A stretch of DNA of 7,815 nt from a bacterium (GTDB taxonomy: Bacteria > Verrucomicrobiota > Verrucomicrobiae > Opitutales > Opitutaceae), in contig JAJXYI010000375.1 of NCBI GenBank assembly GCA_021780625.1, positions 1 through 7,815 of the forward strand, in the 5' to 3' direction. The notes under the pieces are model-generated. The model did not search any database. It saw only the letters and a program-made list of their open reading frames with translations, and was not told the DNA's origin. Shown in pieces: positions 1 through 7,815 of the stretch (its first letter is position 1; each line of letters starts with the position of its first letter). The position numbers were made by a program, and so were the translations under genes.

Positions 1-537
1 CAGTCCGGCGCAGCCGGCCGCGAACCAGAAGGGAAGGCGGAGACTGATCGAGCCGAGCAGGCCGCCGACCATCGGGCCAAACACGAAGCCGATTCCGAAG
101 GCCGCCCCCAGCAGGCCGTAGCTCTGGGCCCGCTTCTCGGGAGGCGTCACGTCGGCGATGTAGGCGTTGGCCGTGGCCATGACTCCCGCCGTGAACCCCG
201 AAATCATCCGGCCGATGAACAGCCAGGTCATGTTCGGAGCGTTCGCCATGATCAGGTAGTCGATGCTGGCGCCGGCCAGGGCGATCAGGATGACCTTGCG
301 ACGTCCCAGGCGGTCGGAGAGGGCTCCGAGAATCGGGGAGCCGATGAACTGTAGCAGGGCATAGACGCCGACCAGAATGCCGTAGGCGTGAGATCCCGCG
401 TCGACGTGGCCGCCTTGGAATTGGGTCACGAGGTCCGGCAGCACGGGGATCAGCAGCCCGAAGCCGAGCACGGACAGCGTCATGGTGACGAAGATGAAGC
501 CTACGGCGGGTCGACGGGCTTGCTGGATCGCGGTCAT
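1..537 (-). CDS. MFS multidrug/tetracycline-type efflux transporter (partial, C-terminus beyond left edge)
   Basis: This is the first 179 residues of an inner-membrane major facilitator protein, probably a proton-driven drug exporter of the TetA family. The reading frame is open to position 1. About five and a half of the expected twelve transmembrane helices are present: roughly residues 12-34, 51-70, 82-100, 104-127 and 137-161, with a sixth beginning near 168. Between helices 2 and 3 is MFS motif A, GALSDRLGRR (residues 71-80, with Asp75). Helix 5 carries the antiporter-like motif C, GIGFVFGPMVGG (148-159). The helix 1 stretch GFGLLIPVLPDL is typical of TetA-like exporters. I chose the ATG at 537 because it puts a short basic leader (MTAIQQARRP) directly before helix 1. 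An in-frame ATG at 615 would add 26 residues, and neither start has a good ribosome site. It is transcribed away from the kinase genes. The family is clear, but the substrate cannot be told from sequence. Confidence 0.9.
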   Translation of the reverse strand, partial: MTAIQQARRPAVGFIFVTMTLSVLGFGLLIPVLPDLVTQFQGGHVDAGSHAYGILVGVYALLQFIGSPILGALSDRLGRRKVILIALAGASIDYLIMANAPNMTWLFIGRMISGFTAGVMATANAYIADVTPPEKRAQSYGLLGAAFGIGFVFGPMVGGLLGSISLRLPFWFAAGCAGL

Positions 538-884
538 GAAGGCGGATCGTTTTGGGCCGGGGGTGACAAGTCCAGCCCGCTCTTCCTGCCGGGAATCTGC
601 ATAAGTTGGCCGCATGGTGTGCGGGCCTGCCACGAACGTCCCTGCACGCGCCAGACCTTGGAGAGCAGGCGCCTACGCATTCTTACCGGTTGCCTTGAGA
701 CGGTCGGGCTTTTCGTTAATCTTTAGCCGATTGCGAGCGGATTCCGTCCGCCCGGCGTTTGCCACCCCGAATCTCCAAACCCGATCCCACGCGTGTGCCG
801 CCACCCCAGGAAAACCCTTCGATGGAAGCTCTTGGTAGGCAATTCATTGGCGCTTTTAGCCGGTGAGGGGATGCCTCTGGGCCG
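538..884. other. Divergent intergenic region
   Basis: About 347 bases separate the start of the transporter gene from the start of the receiver-kinase gene, so promoters for both directions should lie here. Positions 711-723 are locally AT-richer than the surroundings. I see no tRNA, no convincing hairpin followed by a T-run, and no clear operator. Short frames in this stretch have no recognisable domain. The part from 538 to about 615 could instead be coding if the transporter starts at the upstream ATG. Confidence 0.7.
695..722 (+). promoter_or_regulatory. Candidate sigma70-like promoter for the kinase operon
   Basis: TTGAGA at 695-700 matches five of six bases of the -35 consensus. It is followed, after 16 bases, by TAATCT at 717-722, which keeps the first T, second A and last T of the -10 consensus. 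The site lies in the least GC-rich part of the intergenic region and would give a leader of roughly 155 bases before the ATG at 885. The -10 match is weak and could be chance. Confidence 0.25.
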
Positions 885-1979
885 ATGAAATCGATCCTGA
901 TCATCGACGACGACCCGGGCGTGCTCGAAACCTACCAGATGGCCCTGGAGGCGGAAGGGTATCAGGTGTGGACAGCGGGGGACGGTGCCACGGGCATCGA
1001 ACTCGCGCGGAAGGAGCTTCCGGATCTGATCCTGTCGGACATCCACATGCCGGGGACGGATGGCTGCTCCGTGCTCCAGGCGATTCGTTCGGATGCGACC
1101 CTGGGCAGCAGGCAGGTGGTGCTGATGACTGGCAATCCCATGCTTGTGACGCCCCGGTCGGGCATGGAAATGGGGGCGGATGATTTTCTCCTCAAGCCGT
1201 TCACGCTTCAGGAGCTGTTGCGCTGCATCCAGGCGCGCCTGCAGCGGGAGAAGATCCATTGGCGTGTCGAGGATCGGGTGATCGCGCAGCTGCGGTCGAC
1301 GCTGGCCTCGACGCTTCCGCACGAATTCTTCACTCCCCTGGCGGGCGTGCTTGGCTTGGTCGACACGCTCAAGCACGACCTGACGCGGCTCAAACCGGAG
1401 GAAGTGCAGGATCTGCTCGGCGAGATCGAAAAGTGTGGCTGGCGGCTGGAGCGCACGCTCAAGAATTTCCTGATGGCGCTCGAGGAACCGCAACCTGGCG
1501 AGGAGGCGCCGATCCTTGAGCCTGGGGCCGTCCGCGACCTGGTGCACAACGCGGTCGCGGCGGTGGGACGGCAGACCGGGCGGCAGGCGGATATTCACGC
1601 GGAGGTTCAGCCGGTGGCGTTGCGGGGTTCGCCCGCCGACTTTGGGGTGGTGGTCGAGGAACTGATCACCAACGCATGCAACTTCTCCCGGCACGGGACG
1701 CCGATCGAGGTGAGCCTTACTGTGGAGGGAGCGCTGACCGTGAAGGACCACGGGCGCGGGATGACCGCCACGCAAATCGAGCGGCTGGGGGCCTTTCGCC
1801 AGTTTGACCGGGAGAAGTATGAGCAGCAGGGGCTCGGCCTCGGGCTGAGCCTCGTGCAGCGCCTCGCGTCGCGGTATCGGGCGCAATTTCACCTGGAGAG
1901 TGAGCCGGGCGCCGGCACGGTTGCCATGATCGCATGGCCGCTCGCGAGTGTCGCCGGCGCGGAGGCCCCGGCCCGCTGA
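885..1979 (+). CDS. Receiver domain-histidine kinase fusion (response regulator/sensor kinase, REC-HisKA-HATPase)
   Basis: This 364-residue cytoplasmic two-component protein has no membrane segment. The N-terminal receiver (about 1-120) has the acidic pair Asp8/Asp9, phospho-acceptor Asp52 in LSDIHMPGTDG, Thr82 and Lys104-Pro105, so it should be phosphorylatable. A linker helix leads to a dimerisation/phosphotransfer domain (about 131-200) with His146 in LPHEFFTPL, then an ATP-binding domain (about 210-352). The ATP domain has an N box ending in NACNFS (Asn263), a G1 box DHGRGM (288-293), an F box around 304-307 and a G2 box GLGLGLSLV (316-324). All elements of an active kinase are present. 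It has no DNA-binding output. The likely role is to receive phosphate or a signal at the receiver and control autophosphorylation at His146, passing phosphate to an unseen partner. The frame is closed by a TGA at 864-866, so the ATG at 885 is the first possible ATG; its ribosome site is weak (GAGGGG about 14 bases upstream). The next gene begins 31 bases after the stop. Confidence 0.93.
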   Translation: MKSILIIDDDPGVLETYQMALEAEGYQVWTAGDGATGIELARKELPDLILSDIHMPGTDGCSVLQAIRSDATLGSRQVVLMTGNPMLVTPRSGMEMGADDFLLKPFTLQELLRCIQARLQREKIHWRVEDRVIAQLRSTLASTLPHEFFTPLAGVLGLVDTLKHDLTRLKPEEVQDLLGEIEKCGWRLERTLKNFLMALEEPQPGEEAPILEPGAVRDLVHNAVAAVGRQTGRQADIHAEVQPVALRGSPADFGVVVEELITNACNFSRHGTPIEVSLTVEGALTVKDHGRGMTATQIERLGAFRQFDREKYEQQGLGLGLSLVQRLASRYRAQFHLESEPGAGTVAMIAWPLASVAGAEAPAR

Positions 1980-2010
1980 ACCGCCTGCAACGCCGCCGTC
2001 GCCCTCCGCC

Positions 2011-5000
2011 ATGAACGCCCCGCCCCCTTCCGATGAGTCCGAGCGGTTGAAGGCGCTGGAGGCGTATGAAATCCTGGATACGCCCCCCGAGGCGCAGTTC
2101 GACGAACTGGCCGCGCTCGCCGCGGAGATCTGCGGCATGCCGATCGCGCTGGTGACCCTCGTCGACGCCGATCGGCAGTGGTTCAAGGCGCGGGTCGGAT
2201 TCGACGTGTCGGAAACGCCGCGGGAGCACTCGTTCTGCGCGCACGCCTTCGCCGAGGAGGGCCTGCTGCTCGTTCCCGACGCCACCAAGGATGCACGATT
2301 TGCGGACAATCCGCTGGTGACGGGCGATCCGCACATCCGCTTCTATGCGGGCGCCCCGCTGGTCACCGAGTCGGGGCACACCCTCGGCACGCTTTGTGTG
2401 CTCGACCGCCGGCCCCGGGAGCTGCCGGAGCGAAACCAGGAGGCGCTTCGTGCGCTCGGGCGGCTTGCGATGGCCCGTCTGGAGCTGCGCCGGAAAGTGA
2501 GTCGCAGTGGTCGCATCGAGTCGGCGATCCAGGGCGTCACGGACCTGCTCCGGGGCTCCGAACGCCGGTTGCGCGAGGTCGAGACCGCGGCGCGGATGGC
2601 GGCGCGGCTGGCGCGGATCGGAGCCTGGGGCGTGGATCTGCCGTCGCTGCGAGTGCAGTGGTCCGACGAAGTCCGCTCGTTGTACGGGGTAGGCCCGGAA
2701 TTCATACCCTCGCTCGAGGGCTGGCTCGCATCGTTTCCGGACGGCGACCGCGCGCGGCTCAGGCAGGCCTTCGCCGCCTGCGCCGCCTCGGGCGAGCCCT
2801 TCGACCTGGAGGCCGGGATGAACTCCGCGCCGCGGGGGTCGTGCTGGGTGCGCGTCGTCGGCGAGGCCGTCCAGGCCGAGGACCGCAGGGTCGTGCAGAT
2901 CCGCGGCGCGATCCAGGACATCACGGCGCAGAAGCGGGACGAGGACGACCGTCGCAGGCTTGGGGACAGCCTGGCGACCACCCTCGAAAGCATCACGGAT
3001 GCCTTCATGACCATGGACCGCACCTGGCGGTTCACCTATCTCAATCGCGAGGCCGAGCGCGTGTTGCAGCGCTCCCGCGCCGATCTCCTGGGGCGGGTGA
3101 TCTGGGACGAGTTCGCCCAGGCGCGGGGCAGTGTGTTCGAGAGCGAGTACGAACGGGCGCTCCGCGAGCGGGTGGCGGTATCGTTTGACGCGTTCTATGC
3201 GCCGCTGGCGACCTGGTTCTCGGTCCGCGCGTATCCCACGGAGGACGGACTTGCGGTCTATTTCCGCGACGTCACCCGCGAGCGCCAGGCGACGGAGGCG
3301 CTGCGCACGAGCGAGGGGCGGCTGAGGCTGCTCGCCCGCGCGACCAACGACGCGCTGTGGGAGCTGGACCCCCAGAGCGGCGAGCTGTGGTGGAACGACG
3401 GATACGAACGGAATTTCGGCCATCGCGCGGGCGCCGGGCCGGCCTCGATCTCGACCTGGGAGCGCCACGTGCATCCCGAGGACCTCGGGCGCGTGAAGGA
3501 GGGGCTGCGGGCGGTCCTCGCGGGTGGCGGTGAGGTGTGGACCTGCGAATACCGGTTTCGACGCAGCGACGGCGGCTACGCGTACGTGCTGGACCGCGGT
3601 TACGTGCTGCGCAACGCCGAGGGCGCGCCGGTCCGGGTCGTGGGCGGGCTCACGGACCTCACCGCACGGAAGTCCGCCGAGGAGGAGGCGCGACGGTCCA
3701 CCGAGCGCCTCTCTCGCGTGGTCGAGATCCTGCAGGAGATGGCCAACCCCCATCTCGAACCGGGGGAGACGATGACGCTGATCGCCGCCCGGGCGCAGGA
3801 ACTCTCCGGTGCGGACGGCGCCATGGTCCTGCTGGCCGAGGGCGACGACTTGGTCTGCACCGTAGCCACGGGACTCGCGGCCAACAGACAGGGCTGCCGG
3901 CTGCGACGCGGAAGAAGCCTGCCGTGGCTCGCGGTTCTGAGCGACTCGCCCACCGTGGCGGAGGATGTCGCAGCCGACGATCGAATCGGGGATCCCGGCT
4001 GGATGTTCGGCGACGTTCGGTCGATGGCCGCCGTGCCCTTTCGCGACGAGCGCGAGGCGTGCGGGGTGCTCGTCCTGGGCGGGCGGAAGGACCAACTGTT
4101 CGGCCCCGCCGACGTGAGCAACCTGCAGATTCTCGTGGAGGCGTTCGGAGCCGTGGTGCAGCGCCAGCGACGGGCCGTCCAGCTGAGGGAGTCAGAGGCG
4201 CAATATCGCCTGCTGTTTGCGGGCAATCCCAATCCGATGTGGGTCTTCGACCGCGAATCCCTCCGCTTCGTCGCGGTGAACGAGGCGACGGTGAAGGCAT
4301 ACGGATATTCCGAGGCGGATTTTCTGGGGATGTCCGTCCTGGAGGTCCTCGCGCCGGAAGTGCGCCAGTCGGTTTCCGAAGTGCTGCGTTCCGGCGAATA
4401 CTCGGGCAAGTTCTCCGCCGCCGACCGACATGTCACCCGCGACGGACGGTTGCTCGACGTCGAGGAAGTGTCCGACGACATCGAGTTTCGCGGGCGGCGC
4501 TCGCGGATCGTGCTGGCGATGGACGTCACCAAGCGCGTCCGCGCGGAGCACGAGGCCGAGCGGGCCAACCGGGCGACGCGCATGCTCAGCCGCTGCAACG
4601 AGGCGTTGATCCGGGCGGACAGCGAGGAAGATCTGTTGTCCCGGATCTGCACGCTCGCGGTCGAGGTGGGGGACTACCGGATGGCGTGGGTGGGGTATGC
4701 CCAGGACGACGTGCAGCGCACCATTCTGCCGAAGGCGCACGCGGGCGAGGACCAGGGATACCTCGCGTCGATCCGGCTGAGCTGGGCGGACGACTCGCCC
4801 TCGGGTGCCGGCCCGGCTGCACGGGTTGTTCGGTCGGGCATTCCCGTGGTCGTGCCGGACATCGCGGTGGATCCCGGGTTTGTCATGAAGGAGGAGGCCC
4901 GCCAACGCGGTTTCGGGAGCGTGGTGTGCCTGCCGCTCAAAGACGGAGAGCGCACCTTTGGAATCCTGGTGCTCTACGTGAACGAGGCCAGGATCATCCC

Positions 5001-7098
5001 GGCGGAGGAGATGGTCCTGTTACGGGAGCTCGCGGACAACCTCGCCTACGGCATCCTGACGCTCCGCGCGCGAGAGGAACGCCGGCGCACGCACGACGCC
5101 GTGCTCGCCATGGCGAAGGGCGTGTCGGCGAGCACGGGTGTCGAATTTCTCGAGAGACTCACCTCCAGCATGGTGGAGGCGCTGGGTGCCGACGGTGCAT
5201 TTGTCGCGGAACTGGTCGGGGCCGAGGGCCGCGCGGCGAGGACGCTGTGCGCCGTGGTGGATGGCCGGCGGGTCCCGGACTTCGAGTATGCGCTTGCGGG
5301 CACACCGTGCGGCCAGCTGCGCACGGCGGACCTTTGCGTCGTCGCGTCCGGAGTTCAGGCTCGCTACCCGGACGTGGAGCTCCACGCGCGCCTCGGCATC
5401 GAGGCGTACGTGGGGGTGCGCCTGGCGACCGCCTCGGGGAACCTGCTCGGGCTGATGTTCGTGCTGTTCCGCCGCCCGCTCGCGCAGCAGGACTTCGTGG
5501 TATCCACGATGAGGATATTCGCGTCGCGCGTGGCGGCGGAGATGGAGCGGCAGAGCGCCGACGCGAAGACCCGCGAACAGGCCGCGCTGCTCGACAAGGC
5601 CCAGGACGCGATCGTCGTCCGCGATCTCGACCACCGCATCGGCTACTGGAACAGGAGCGCCGAGCGCCTCTACGGGTGGACGGCGGGGGAGGTTCTCGGC
5701 CGTTCGATCCGCGAACTGATCTACGCGGAGCCGTCGGCGTTCGACCGGGCCTTCGACCGGGTGATGTCGGACGGAGAATGGGTCGGCGAAATCAGGCAGG
5801 TGTGCCGCGACGGCCGGGTGGTCGCAGTCGAAGGACACTGGACGTTGGTGCGCGACGAGGCCGGCAAGCCCGTGTCGATCCTCGCGATCAACACGGACAT
5901 CACCGAGCGCAAGAAACTCGAGGAGCAGTTCCTTCGCGCGCAGCGCATGGAGAGCCTGGGAACGCTTGCCGGCGGAATCGCCCACGACCTGAACAATCTT
6001 CTCGCCCCGATCACGATGGGCGTGGGCCTGCTCAAGCGCATGGAGCTCCCGCCGAAGGGGGTGAGTGTCGTGGAGAACGTCGAGCGAAGCGCCGGACGGG
6101 GCGCCGACCTGGTGCGGCAGGTCCTTTCGTTTGCACGCGGGGTCGACGGCGTGCGCCTCCCGGTTGCGCTCCAGCGGATCGTCGAGGAGGTGGCGACGAT
6201 CGCGCGGACCACGTTCCCGAAGAACATCGTGATCGAGACCTCCGTGGCGCCGGGCACCGCCCACATCCTGGCAGAGCCCACCCAGGTCAACCAGGTGTTC
6301 CTGAACCTCTGCCTGAATGCCAGGGATGCGATGCCCTCCGGCGGGCGCCTGACCCTCAGCGCCGAGAACGTGCTCATCGACCGCCAATTCGCGGTCATGA
6401 CGGGCGGTATCCAGCCTGGCCGCTACGTGGTCGCACGGGTGGCCGACACGGGCACGGGAATCCCCGCGGGTGTGCTGGACCGGATCTTCGAGCCGTTCTT
6501 CACCACCAAGGAGCTGGGCAAGGGCACGGGCCTCGGACTGTCGACGGCCCTGGGCATCGTGCAAAGTCACGGGGGATTCGTCGATGTTCGCAGCGAGCAG
6601 GGGGCTGGCAGCACGTTCCTGGTCTATCTTCCCGCCCATGAAAGCACGGCCCCGGCCGAATCCGACGAGCGGAGGTCGGCGCCGCTCCCGCGCGGATCGG
6701 GCGAGCTCGTGCTGGTCGTGGACGATGAGGTCGCGATCCGCGACATCACCCGCCACACGCTCGAGTCGTTTGGCTATCGCGTGCTCCTGGCCGAGGACGG
6801 CGCGCAGGCCGTCAGCGTGTATGCGGAGCGCAGGGACGAGATCGCGCTGGTGGTGACAGACATGATGATGCCGGTGATGGATGGCGTGGCGCTCGCGGTC
6901 GCGCTCCGCCGGCTCGATCCGGGCGTGCGCGTCGTGGGGATGAGCGGGCTCGGCGACGCCGCCCAGATGGCCCGCGCGACCGAGGCGGGCGTGCGGCACT
7001 TCATACCCAAACCATTCTCGGCCGAGAGCGTGCTGAGGATTCTCCGGGCGGTTCTCTCCGAGGATGCTGGAAACTCGGCGGAGGGCTCCCACATCTGA
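2011..7098 (+). CDS. Large soluble hybrid histidine kinase (GAF-PAS3-GAF-PAS-GAF-GAF-PAS-HisKA-HATPase-REC)
   Basis: This kinase of about 1695 residues has no transmembrane helix, so it should sense cytoplasmic signals. Domains in order, numbered from the ATG at 2011: GAF1 9-155 (with SFCAHAF, 74-80), PAS1 195-308, PAS2 320-427, PAS3 435-555, GAF2 567-722, PAS4 727-846, GAF3 855-1020, GAF4 1030-1182, PAS5 1188-1305, HisKA about 1306-1375, HATPase about 1410-1530, and receiver about 1565-1685. Each PAS ends in a DxT motif (303, 420, 549, 838, 1296) leading into a charged helix. The kinase core is of the NtrB-like type: His1325 in [10 protein letters not shown], Asn1436 in the N box, G1 box DTGTGI (Asp1479) and G2 box GKGTGLGLS (from 1503). 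The receiver has Asp1571/Asp1572, phospho-acceptor Asp1617 in [10 protein letters not shown], Ser1645 and Lys1667-Pro1668. All key residues are intact. An in-frame GTG at 1948 would add 21 Pro/Ala-rich residues overlapping the previous gene. I prefer ATG 2011 because GAF1 homology starts about eight residues after it. Ligands of the nine sensor domains are not predictable here. The next gene starts 15 bases after the stop. Confidence 0.95.
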   Translation: MNAPPPSDESERLKALEAYEILDTPPEAQFDELAALAAEICGMPIALVTLVDADRQWFKARVGFDVSETPREHSFCAHAFAEEGLLLVPDATKDARFADNPLVTGDPHIRFYAGAPLVTESGHTLGTLCVLDRRPRELPERNQEALRALGRLAMARLELRRKVSRSGRIESAIQGVTDLLRGSERRLREVETAARMAARLARIGAWGVDLPSLRVQWSDEVRSLYGVGPEFIPSLEGWLASFPDGDRARLRQAFAACAASGEPFDLEAGMNSAPRGSCWVRVVGEAVQAEDRRVVQIRGAIQDITAQKRDEDDRRRLGDSLATTLESITDAFMTMDRTWRFTYLNREAERVLQRSRADLLGRVIWDEFAQARGSVFESEYERALRERVAVSFDAFYAPLATWFSVRAYPTEDGLAVYFRDVTRERQATEALRTSEGRLRLLARATNDALWELDPQSGELWWNDGYERNFGHRAGAGPASISTWERHVHPEDLGRVKEGLRAVLAGGGEVWTCEYRFRRSDGGYAYVLDRGYVLRNAEGAPVRVVGGLTDLTARKSAEEEARRSTERLSRVVEILQEMANPHLEPGETMTLIAARAQELSGADGAMVLLAEGDDLVCTVATGLAANRQGCRLRRGRSLPWLAVLSDSPTVAEDVAADDRIGDPGWMFGDVRSMAAVPFRDEREACGVLVLGGRKDQLFGPADVSNLQILVEAFGAVVQRQRRAVQLRESEAQYRLLFAGNPNPMWVFDRESLRFVAVNEATVKAYGYSEADFLGMSVLEVLAPEVRQSVSEVLRSGEYSGKFSAADRHVTRDGRLLDVEEVSDDIEFRGRRSRIVLAMDVTKRVRAEHEAERANRATRMLSRCNEALIRADSEEDLLSRICTLAVEVGDYRMAWVGYAQDDVQRTILPKAHAGEDQGYLASIRLSWADDSPSGAGPAARVVRSGIPVVVPDIAVDPGFVMKEEARQRGFGSVVCLPLKDGERTFGILVLYVNEARIIPAEEMVLLRELADNLAYGILTLRAREERRRTHDAVLAMAKGVSASTGVEFLERLTSSMVEALGADGAFVAELVGAEGRAARTLCAVVDGRRVPDFEYALAGTPCGQLRTADLCVVASGVQARYPDVELHARLGIEAYVGVRLATASGNLLGLMFVLFRRPLAQQDFVVSTMRIFASRVAAEMERQSADAKTREQAALLDKAQDAIVVRDLDHRIGYWNRSAERLYGWTAGEVLGRSIRELIYAEPSAFDRAFDRVMSDGEWVGEIRQVCRDGRVVAVEGHWTLVRDEAGKPVSILAINTDITERKKLEEQFLRAQRMESLGTLAGGIAHDLNNLLAPITMGVGLLKRMELPPKGVSVVENVERSAGRGADLVRQVLSFARGVDGVRLPVALQRIVEEVATIARTTFPKNIVIETSVAPGTAHILAEPTQVNQVFLNLCLNARDAMPSGGRLTLSAENVLIDRQFAVMTGGIQPGRYVVARVADTGTGIPAGVLDRIFEPFFTTKELGKGTGLGLSTALGIVQSHGGFVDVRSEQGAGSTFLVYLPAHESTAPAESDERRSAPLPRGSGELVLVVDDEVAIRDITRHTLESFGYRVLLAEDGAQAVSVYAERRDEIALVVTDMMMPVMDGVALAVALRRLDPGVRVVGMSGLGDAAQMARATEAGVRHFIPKPFSAESVLRILRAVLSEDAGNSAEGSHI

Positions 7099-7113
7099 CC
7101 GCACCGGCGCCGC

Positions 7114-7815
7114 ATGAACACCACGACCCCATCTCCTTCGAAGTCGTCCGCCCGTTCCCGACCGCTGGGCCTGACCCTGGCGGCGACCGCGGGCGGTTAT
7201 GCCCTTGCGTGGATTGCCGCGGCGGAACTCTGCGCGCGTATCGCGCCGGTGGCACCGCGGGCGCGGGATTTCCTCGAAGGCGGTGCGGCGCCCGTGTTCT
7301 GGACGGGTGCCGTGGTGATCGTGGCCGCCGCAGCCGCCTGGCATCTTGCGCGCGCCGCCAGGCGCAGTCCGGCGCCGATGCGTGGAGTGGCGGGCCTGAC
7401 CGCGCTTCCCAGTGGCGAGGCGGTGCTGGTGGTCGACGAGGCGGGCCTGGTCGCGGCCCTGAATGAATCGGCGGAGCGCATGTTCGGTTGCGCGGGCGAA
7501 GCCGGGGTGGGGCGCCGGCTCACGTCGTTTCTCGACGGGAGCCTCGAGCGGCCCGGCGGAGGACTCGTGCGCGCGGATGGATTCCGGGATGACGGCGCGG
7601 TCTTCCCTGCTGAGGTCTCGGTGTCGCAGCTGGGCGGCGGTTTGCGCATGGTGGTCGTGCGCGACATCGCGCGCCGCATCGCGCACGAGGCGGAGATCGA
7701 ACGCCTCAGGCGCCTGTACGCGGCGCTCAGCCAGATCAACCAGGCGATCGTGATGACCCACGACCGCGACGAACTCTTTTCCAGGGTCTGCCAGGTGCTC
7801 TCGGAGTACGGTGGA
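7114..7815 (+). CDS. Membrane-anchored PAS-GAF sensor protein, probable kinase or cyclase (partial, C-terminus beyond right edge)
   Basis: The first 234 residues are visible and the frame is open to the window end. A short basic leader (Lys10, Arg14, Arg16) precedes two predicted transmembrane helices, about residues 19-41 and 61-79, with a loop of about 20 residues between them. This suggests both ends are in the cytoplasm and there is little periplasmic sensing. A PAS domain follows (about 97-187): it begins EAVLVVDEAGLVAALNESAE, includes the RADGFRDDGAVFPAEVSVS strand region, and ends in VVRDIARR. A helix then leads into the start of a GAF domain, LYAALSQINQAIV (201-213), which resembles the start of GAF3 in the preceding hybrid kinase. 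The output domain is missing. A histidine kinase is most likely from the neighbours, but a diguanylate cyclase or EAL protein has the same kind of N-terminus. The ATG lies 15 bases after the previous stop with no visible ribosome site, suggesting translation coupled to the upstream gene. Confidence 0.87.
   Translation, partial: MNTTTPSPSKSSARSRPLGLTLAATAGGYALAWIAAAELCARIAPVAPRARDFLEGGAAPVFWTGAVVIVAAAAAWHLARAARRSPAPMRGVAGLTALPSGEAVLVVDEAGLVAALNESAERMFGCAGEAGVGRRLTSFLDGSLERPGGGLVRADGFRDDGAVFPAEVSVSQLGGGLRMVVVRDIARRIAHEAEIERLRRLYAALSQINQAIVMTHDRDELFSRVCQVLSEYGG

Noticed and set aside
583..595. Short inverted repeat TTCCTGCCGGGAA as a possible operator for the transporter
   Set aside because: Only a four-base arm pair is clean and no second copy or adjacent regulator gene is seen. 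In a GC-rich region this is expected by chance.
832..860. Second possible promoter (TTGGTA, 17 bases, TTTAGC) or a sigma54 site just before the receiver-kinase
   Set aside because: The -10 element lacks the key second A and final T, and the GG/GC spacing does not fit sigma54. It is weaker than the candidate at 695-722.
723..2336. Minus-strand open frame of 537 codons across the intergenic region and receiver-kinase
   Set aside because: It has shadow composition and lies opposite a complete REC-HisKA-HATPase gene. It has no motifs of its own.
1717..4095. Minus-strand open frame of 792 codons opposite the kinase genes
   Set aside because: It has the same low-complexity Arg/Pro/His composition, spans a gene boundary, and shows no recognisable fold. 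It is a shadow of GC-rich coding sequence.
3537..6641. Plus-strand out-of-frame open frame of 1034 codons inside the hybrid kinase
   Set aside because: It is a Gly/Arg-rich alternative frame lying wholly inside a gene with clear conserved motifs. It is explained by codon bias.
7099..7113. Terminator or promoter between the hybrid kinase and the last gene
   Set aside because: The gap is only 15 bases, with no hairpin plus T-run and no room for promoter elements. Co-transcription is the simpler reading.
5020..7761. Very long minus-strand open frame (913 codons) opposite the hybrid kinase and the last gene
   Set aside because: It is rich in Arg, His, Pro, Gly and Ala with no domain pattern and runs across two genes. 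High GC at third codon positions removes stops from the opposing frame. The plus-strand frame carries unmistakable PAS, GAF, kinase and receiver motifs.

Overview
The window is very GC-rich and densely coded, and looks like a Gram-negative bacterial chromosome. It carries one efflux transporter gene on the minus strand, cut by the left edge, and three closely spaced signal-transduction genes on the plus strand. None of the four starts has a clear Shine-Dalgarno sequence, and the kinase repertoire is expanded. Together with the general style of the proteins, this would fit a Verrucomicrobiota member such as Opitutaceae. That placement is an impression from family style and is low confidence.

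Layout: (1) Positions 1-537, minus strand: the N-terminal half of a TetA-type major facilitator superfamily (MFS) drug/H+ antiporter. (2) Positions 538-884: a divergent intergenic region of about 347 bases, with one weak sigma70-like promoter candidate pointing right and no RNA gene or mobile element that I can see. (3) Positions 885-1979: a 364-residue protein with an N-terminal receiver domain fused to a histidine kinase core. (4) Positions 2011-7098: a soluble hybrid histidine kinase of about 1695 residues with four GAF and five PAS domains, then HisKA, HATPase and a C-terminal receiver. (5) Position 7114 to the right edge: a membrane-anchored PAS-GAF sensor protein, cut by the window, whose output domain is not visible.

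The three plus-strand genes are separated by 31 and 15 bases and are probably one transcription unit. The set suggests a branched or multi-step phosphorelay: a large cytoplasmic sensor kinase, a receiver-kinase that could act as its partner, and a membrane sensor. No DNA-binding or other effector domain is visible, so the final output must lie outside the window. I found no insertion sequence, CRISPR array, tRNA, rRNA or clearly undescribed system. The interest lies in the architecture of the large kinase and its pairing with the receiver-kinase.
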